Below are positions 30,520 through 35,812 of a stretch of 35,812 nt of DNA, in pieces. Source of the DNA: Cyclostephanos tholiformis. Its lineage: Eukaryota > Bacillariophyta > Thalassiosirophyceae > Thalassiosirales > Thalassiosiraceae. The notes beneath the pieces are model-generated. The model was not told the origin of the DNA. It was given only the letters and a program-made list of their open reading frames with translations, and did not search any database. Position 1 is the first letter of the stretch; every line of letters begins with the position of its first letter. Both the position numbers and the translations under genes were made by a program. The DNA lies in NCBI GenBank assembly GCA_036939975.1, contig JALLPB010000504.1, forward strand, positions 1 to 35,812, given 5' to 3'.

Positions 30520-30968
30520 ACTAATTTTGATTGGGTACTACTATGTATCTCTATGGAATGAAAAGTGGCAGTGGTGGTGAGGTCGACGGAGTTGGTGGCA
30601 TTGATGGAGGAGGTGTTGGTTTTGTAGGTGGATGTGATGACAGCAGCGATTGCGGAGACAGTGGCTAGTTTTCGTTTGAAGGGAAGCTGATGTTATCGGC
30701 AAATTGAGCCTCATCTACCATTTGTGATGAACTTGATTGTAACATTAATTTCTCATGTAAAGGCAGATTTGCCACAGACGGGAGACGACATTTCAATTCG
30801 TACTACGTTTGTTTGATGACATGTGTCATCTGCTTTGAAGATCGGACCAACACATGTATAGTATTTTCGAGAGGAAAATATGCACAAATGAATAACCGCC
30901 TCGCAGCCTATTTCCCTCCTTCCTATCTTTCTTTCAGCATGTACATTCTTCGTCACCCCCATTCTTCT
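30520..30968. other. Spacer between element D and the phosphatase gene
   Basis: G/T-rich triplet stretches (GGTGGTGGTGAGG, GGTGGCATTGATGG) then ordinary sequence. No gene or repeat was recognised. The part nearest 30968 is the 3' flank of the minus-strand phosphatase gene. Confidence 0.4.
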
Positions 30969-33198
30969 TCACCGTCTCATGTCAAAGAAATCCATAATTG
31001 TGACCTCGTCATTTGCGACGCTCCGTTCCTTCCCGCTCACCCTGTCCCCGTCGACCGTCAGTATGTTGATCACGTCCTCGTCGTCCTCGCCGCCCATGTG
31101 TATTATCTCCAACACCTCCGGCGTCCCGCCCATGACACCCTTTGATGCGCCCACGTCGATGCGCCACGCCCTCCCGCCCAACGCCGAGTTGATCCTGCGC
31201 TGTGGTGTGTGACCCATGACCATGCGCCGTACGTCCGGACCAGATTCCTTCAAGGCCTCCTCTGCAGTTGGTAATATTGGTCCGAGACGATATGGAAGGG
31301 GAAAAAAGCATTCATTATACATGATATGTTGGGTTTAAGTTTTCTTGTTGCGACGGAATAAAGATGAAAAATACAGCAGCAGAAAAGCACGGACGCACCG
31401 ATCATGGCCCTCGCCCTTGGATTCTTTGGCTCTTTGTCGTTTGGTTGACTGTAATCCCTCATCCACACCGGACTCGATGCGCCGATGCCGCCCCCGAGGC
31501 AGTCGGGCATTGTCTTCGACGCGATCTTCGCTCGATTCTGGGCGGCGGATATCACCTCCTCGACCGTGTTGTACTCCCCCCAGTTGTTGTTGTCCCCGTG
31601 ATGGGCTGTGCGTGTGTTAGAGGGAAAAAAAGGGTTGGACGAGTGGCGACATCCGATGGGTGTTTAATAATCGAGCGGATTCAGACAAAAGCAATAATGT
31701 CACATGGGCAACATTGACCAAGAAATGTGAGAGAGGGGTGGGGAGTGATGAATTTCAATGGAGTGAATACCATATCGCACACGCGCGCACGCACCCTTCA
31801 ATATCCATTCCCTCGCCCGCTCATTGAGCCGGCTGATGCCACCGTACTCCTTCCCCTCCCTCGGCTCGCCGCCGTCCACCTCCGACGAATCTCCGCTCAC
31901 TTCTCCCCCTCCTCCTCCTCCCCCTCCTCCCCCCCCCCCCCCTCCCCCCCCCCCCCCCCCCTCTTCTCCCCCCCTCGTTCCCTGAGGTGATCCGCCGTCA
32001 AACCGGCATGCACGAACGCCGTCCTACCCAATACGCAAGCGACCATCATGTTCCCCATCAAGTTCTCCGACAGCAATCCCCCCGGTTCCATCGCCGCCCA
32101 TCGACTCGGCTCGTTCCCGGCGAATTGCAATCGCCACCTGTTGCTACCGAAGTTGTAATCGATGCGCCGTCCGATCGTCCTCTCGAATTCGGCGTTCCCA
32201 CCCGTATTGGCGTACTGGAACAATCCCGCGGCGTTGAGGCTCTCGTGATTGCCGTACAACAACAGCAGACCCCCCCCCGCGATCCTGGCCTGTCGACTCA
32301 GCGTGGCCAGGAGGCGATAACACGCAAGCTCGTCGTCGCCCCTATCGAGGACGTCCCCCGTCTGCACGCACAGGGTCTCGCCGCCGCACCACATCGGCTC
32401 GTCGTTATCGCAGTTGGGGTCCAGGACCTCCGCGGTTATTAGGAAGGCGCGCAGCGCGTCGATGTCGCCGTGCACGTCGCCGAACGCCACGATGCGCTGT
32501 TTCTTCCGCAGGTACGGACGATAATCGTCCCGTCCGATGATCGTGGGGGGGAGGGAATATCGCGACAGGTGACCGCCACAGTCGTATTCGTCGTCGTCGT
32601 CGTCCCTGTTGTATCCGCACCCCGCGTCGGTTACGAGGCCGGACGACGAGTGGGCGAGGAGGGGACGGAGGGGCCCGCGCGGATCGAGGAGTAGTAGGGT
32701 CGGCGACGACGACGACGGCGGCGCGGCGACGGCAGAGGTCGTCGAGGTGGTGCCATTTCGGAACGACGACGACGACGACGACGACGTCCGATCGGCCTCG
32801 CCCACCCTCTCGGAGGAGGAGGAGGAGGAGGAGGAGGAGGAAAATTCCATGTACAGTGTCGTCGCCCTAATCCCCCCCCCCCCATAGGAATGATGAAAAT
32901 GACGAAGATCGCGGCCGCGGTGGCGAAAGCGACGACGACCAACCAAATCGTGAAGATTCCTCTGGACGACCCTCCGTGTCACCCCGCTCCACCCTTCGTC
33001 GTCGTCGTCGTCGCGGCATCGTCGTGTCGTCGTCGTCGTTCTTACTGTTGACGATGATGGGGGGGAGAAAGCGACGACGATGGCCCTCGCCGACGCGCCA
33101 TATCGGCAACGGGAAAGCGACGGGAACGCGAGGTTATTAATCGTCCTCGCGACGATCATGATGATGATGGTCGATGATGATGATGGGATTAACCTCAT
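30969..33198 (-). CDS. Shewanella-like protein phosphatase (calcineurin-type metallophosphatase), four exons
   Basis: Exon 1 begins at 33198 and coding runs to 31795. A 189-bp intron (31794-31606, GTGCGT..GCACAG) is followed by exon 31605-31399, a 137-bp intron (31398-31262, GTGCGT..CTGCAG) and exon 31261-30969. Both junctions are phase 1 and join cleanly (WILK|AHHGD; RAMI|EEALKE). Metal-binding motifs are GDVHGD (residues ~240-245), QTGDVLDRGDDE, LLYGNHES, FVHAGL and VMGHTPQ; with SPVWMRDY and RIDVGASKGVMGG these fit the SLP phosphatases of plants, algae and bacteria. The N-terminal ~200 residues are Ser/Arg/Asp-rich; NNLAFPSLS suggests targeting. Within 31983-31897 the frame is lost in G-runs: a stop at 31897 is bypassed by a one-base shift or possibly a 41-bp intron (31900-31860, phase fits). 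A second G-run near 32873 also makes the N-terminal frame uncertain. Confidence 0.85.
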
Positions 33199-33325
33199 TT
33201 ACCTCTCATTTTATATTATATAATATATTGAAAAAGGGGCGGGGGGGATTGGGGTAGGATAAGTCGGTGGTGGTGGTGTGGGGAAGTCGGTGGAAAATAC
33301 TGTTCTTTTACATTAAATAATACCC

Positions 33326-33658
33326 CTACCTATTCTGTGTCAGAGAGGGAGAAAAATGAAAAACAGAGAGATATGGTAAGGCTGTGATTTTTTTGAGCGG
33401 AGAACGGATATGCAGATACGCAAAAGAACCTTGTGGAACAGTTCTTTTGTCATTTTGTTTCTCGTCTATTTTTTCCTTCTCAGGATTTTGTTGGTGCCCT
33501 CCCGGGCAAATAATAGACGAATAGACAAATAATCGAGCAGTCTTATATTTTCTTCGTAGGAATAAGTACTCATGAGGGAGCATTCCTCTTAAGTTACTGC
33601 CGACCATGGCAAAGCCAAACGCCAGGCCTAGCAGCATGGCTATGGTATCAAAAGCCAC
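33326..33658 (-). other. Unassigned ORF between the phosphatase and DUF3431 genes
   Basis: A 110-codon minus-strand frame with a hydrophobic start (FDTIAMLLGLAFGFAMVG, one membrane span) and a basic tail. It has no upstream ATG: the first codon is GTG and the frame stays open toward the N at 33675. It could be a terminal exon of an unresolved gene or chance. No family recognised. Confidence 0.25.
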
Positions 33659-33684
33659 TTGCCCCCGGCAACCTNTTTAGTGTC

Positions 33685-33718
33685 TGTCCCTTAATCCCCG
33701 GTGTCCCTTAATCCCCGG
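33685..33718. repeat. 17-bp tandem duplication beside an N
   Basis: TGTCCCTTAATCCCCGG occurs twice in tandem (33685-33701 and 33702-33718), ten bases after an N at 33675. It could be real or produced at a contig join. Confidence 0.7.
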
Positions 33719-33725
33719 TTTTTAC

Positions 33726-33766
33726 GGTAAATCCGGATCTAAGGCAGATTCAATATTAGCTGCGAC
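33726..33766. mobile_element. Partial second copy of the MITE (one end only)
   Basis: GGCAGATTCAATATTAGCTG followed by CGACA matches the inverted left end of the 30344-30503 element, and the preceding AAATCCGGATCTAA matches its next inner block. The other end is not found upstream, so it is truncated or lost at the N (33675). It lies 33 bp past the stop codon of the DUF3431 gene, within its probable 3' UTR. Confidence 0.65.
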
Positions 33767-33798
33767 AGATACTCCCTTTCATTGCCCAAGCATGGCAA

Positions 33799-35065
33799 TT
33801 AGTACTTTTCGCTCTTTAAAAGAGGGATCTGGGCTTCAAGTATTTCCTGATGTTTAGCCCATTGTGGAGCTAGATTCCATGTCACAAGAGTATAATTCAC
33901 CTTCCACGATGTGTCACCACGGATATAATCAGACAAGAACTGTCTATTTGTGAGTAAATGTGAGGTTTCATTCACACTCTCAAGACAGATAAGAACACCA
34001 TTCAATCGACTCCGAGAATAAATTATTGTTTCGTTCCCACACATGACCCATTCTGTGTCCAAAGTAGGGATAGTATCATTGCACCGGCATCCATCTTTTA
34101 AATAATCTTCCTCTATAACAAAATTTGAAAGGTTTTTGTATACTCCCATGGTGCAATCTGGCTTGCCATGGTAAAATAGAGGGTTGCACCCAAAGAATGA
34201 AGCAAAAAGCACTTCCATATTGCAGTTACCTGATGCGCATGACCCTCTGGATAGCTCCAGGTTGATACTCGCGTAGGAATTCCACGATTTTTTTCTGATT
34301 TGAGAGCCAGACACAGTAAACATGCCTCTCCAATCTGTCAACCAAGTAGACTGGTTCTTTAAGTAGGGAAAAAAGCTGTCCATCAGATCAGCTTCTTTGG
34401 TTTTTTTGTCAGCCTCAGCGTTCAAACCTGTGCCAAACATGTGCCATGCATCCATCGTCACTCGTGTCAAGCTTTTGTATGACAGCCCTGGAATTTCTCC
34501 ACCCATGAGGTCATACAACAAATGTGGGTTCTCAGTGAGGCCACCACCCTGAACAAATGAGATCAAAGATGGCAAATCATCATATGTATCCTGAATGTAT
34601 TGAAAGTAAGCATACTCCTCTGTTCCTATGTTCAATAATCTGTGAAGAGTGGTGCAATCAGCAACTGCGGGAATGAGTTGTCTCAAATCCACCTCCACGC
34701 CACATTTTGAATAAATGTGAATGTGGATCCTGCAAGTAATAAACGCCAGCTCATCATAAGTCTGTAGCTGATCTGAAAATATCAGACACACCAACAGAGC
34801 GGAGTAATGTAAGAACTTCTGTAAGACATGCACAACATGGCTCAGTCGAAACAGAACTGCGTAGTAACTTACCTAGCCAGTTAAGATTTTCTGTACAGTG
34901 TGCTACAACAATGTGCTTGAATGCCTTCCTCTGAACTGGTGCTGATTGGAGGGTCTTCTTGGTTATGTTGTTGAAATGGAAAAAATAAGTGTTTTGAAGG
35001 CATAACAAAAGCAGAGTAAGTAAATTACACAACTTATTTCTCGACTCATTCTGTGTTTTTGGCAT
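33799..35065 (-). CDS. DUF3431 domain protein with N-terminal membrane anchor, two exons
   Basis: Predicted 388 aa. Exon 1 is 35065-34873, a 100-bp intron (34872-34773, GTAAGT..ATTTTCAG) and exon 2 34772-33799; the phase-1 junction reads NLNWL|DQLQTYDELAF. DUF3431 features are HIVVAHCTENLNWL at the start of the domain, IHIYSKCG, LNIGTEEYAYFQYI and YDDLPSLISFVQGG, then a Trp/Ser-containing middle (FTVSGSQIRKKSWNSY). The family is found in fungi, plants and algae, and a sugar-transfer role has been considered, but I cannot show it. Residues 12-30 are hydrophobic (NLLTLLLLCLQNTYFF), so a type II membrane or secreted protein is likely. The C-terminal third is Cys-rich (CASGNCN, DGCRCND, ECL), suggesting disulfides and an ER/Golgi or extracellular location. 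A further upstream exon is not excluded. Confidence 0.75.
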
Positions 35066-35275
35066 CCTTTTTTTCGCATCTTATGCGAGGACCCGAGGCC
35101 ACGAATTGGGGAGGGGGGGGGAAGTTCGCGAGTGACGAGTCGAGAGAACGTATTTATGTCATGAGCGAGCCATGTGATAAAGCACGATATGCAATGAAAA
35201 GTGAGTGCAAGAGGGTAAAATGAACAAAGTCTCTCCTCCACAACCACCACCTATCATAATTGGTCCGTCATCGCA

Positions 35276-35467
35276 TCATTTGAATTTCCCCTCCTCCTTC
35301 CTAGTCACCACCGTCCGTATGCACTCCTCGATATCAGGGGATGGATCAATGAAGCACTCATCCGAGACAATGACAATAATAAGGAGGATGGCCAACAACC
35401 AAAATGAGGAAGAGGAAGAGGAAGATGGCGTGCGTCGAACGATGCACGCGGTCATCCCACTGCTCAA
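35276..35467 (-). CDS. Possible small single-pass membrane protein
   Basis: A 63-codon frame with a Ser tract followed by a strong membrane segment (FWLLAILLIIVIVSD) and a polar tail ending KEEGKFK. It lies about 210 bp upstream of the DUF3431 start on the same strand, so it may be an upstream exon of that gene, a small independent gene, or a chance frame opposite an acidic plus-strand ORF (35205-35495). No family recognised; low confidence. Confidence 0.25.
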   Translation of the reverse strand: MSSGMTACIVRRTPSSSSSSSFWLLAILLIIVIVSDECFIDPSPDIEECIRTVVTRKEEGKFK

Positions 35468-35775
35468 CTGGGACGGCGCTCTGCTCCCTCCGTAGTCGCT
35501 CCGGGCAGGAGCGGCGATTATCCGACACCATCACACACATACGCATCATCTGCTGGGCGGGTGGTGCGCCACCATCATACCCACGGATTCGATGTGCATA
35601 AGACCACAAGAAAGATGCAGGGGCAAATATGGTCTTACCACGCAAAAGAGAGACAAGCTGGATGATCTTTTTGATGAAGATAACAAGTCTCTGGAAAAAA
35701 AAATGGTCGTTAGGTAGGGCGGGTGATCTCGCTAGAGAGTGGGTGGCTACATTTTTATTGGAGTTGAGGGAACTG

Positions 35776-35812
35776 TAACCTGTTACAGATACAGTGTAAC
35801 TGTAACAGGTTA
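35776..35812. repeat. 13-bp perfect inverted repeat at the window edge
   Basis: TAACCTGTTACAG (35776-35788) and CTGTAACAGGTTA (35800-35812) are perfect inverted copies with an 11-bp spacer, and ACAG/CTGT words repeat between them. It ends with the window, so it could be one end of a larger element. The 130 bp before it contain nothing I recognise. Confidence 0.8.

Larger units (their letters stand above)
28590..30520 (+). mobile_element. Decayed Copia retrotransposon (element D), plus strand, interrupted by a MITE
   Basis: This plus-strand Copia remnant starts within the protease region (near 28593) and passes through integrase to the linker (29801-30343). It is the only Copia here on the plus strand. 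No LTR, gag or RT is seen. The linker frame reads ..LDNETGDLS, a word that leads into the RT in relatives, and is cut there by the MITE at 30344. After the MITE only a few bases (GATCCTATGC) may belong to the element. Confidence 0.7.

Noticed and set aside
31987..32887. Plus-strand ORFs opposite the phosphatase gene
   Set aside because: The minus strand carries all metallophosphatase motifs, so the plus ORFs are shadows.
1..35812. tRNA, rRNA or CRISPR features
   Set aside because: No tRNA A/B-box pair with a cloverleaf, no rRNA-like sequence and no regularly spaced direct repeats with unique spacers were seen; the tandem arrays are ordinary repeats.

Overview
The window looks like nuclear DNA of a unicellular alga with a secondary plastid, most likely a diatom. 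The evidence is: (i) five Copia-type LTR retrotransposon remnants whose protease, integrase, RT and RNase H motifs resemble diatom Copia (CoDi-like) elements; (ii) a predicted protein whose N-terminus is a signal peptide ending A|F, as in the diatom plastid ASAFAP motif; (iii) short GT-AG introns of about 85-190 bp; (iv) GC-rich genes carrying Ser, Asp and Glu tracts. The species cannot be named from sequence alone.

Layout. Positions 1-16,663 are retrotransposon sediment, with all the recognisable elements on the minus strand: element E (1-1760, integrase only), element A (about 2640-6664, gag to integrase), element B (6774-11229, gag end to RNase H; same family as A) and element C (11230-16663, both ~183-bp LTRs present but coding region broken). 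Positions 16,664-19,350 hold repeats: a 178-bp tandem array with an assembly artefact at the N, a hexanucleotide microsatellite and a degenerate GGTGGC/GCATTG array. Positions 19,361-23,806 are a gene island: an unknown, probably plastid-targeted protein (minus) and an M3 family metallopeptidase (plus), divergent from a 112-bp shared intergenic region. Positions 23,900-25,400 are repeats again, 25,480-28,490 is a decayed non-LTR retrotransposon and 28,590-30,520 a decayed plus-strand Copia (element D) interrupted by a 160-bp MITE-like element. Positions 30,969-35,065 are a second gene island, minus strand: a Shewanella-like protein phosphatase (four exons) and a DUF3431 protein (two exons). 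A partial second copy of the MITE lies just past the DUF3431 stop.

The host genes do not form an obvious pathway. Their exon structures were inferred by matching splice sites and reading phase. The most interesting signals are in the elements. First, active-site acidic codons have been lost in several unrelated elements, always by an inferred G-to-A change after a C, the mark expected of CpG methylation decay. Second, elements A and B share a TGA stop at the gag end, followed by an open in-frame extension and a hairpin at the same distance, which could be a readthrough device or parallel decay.
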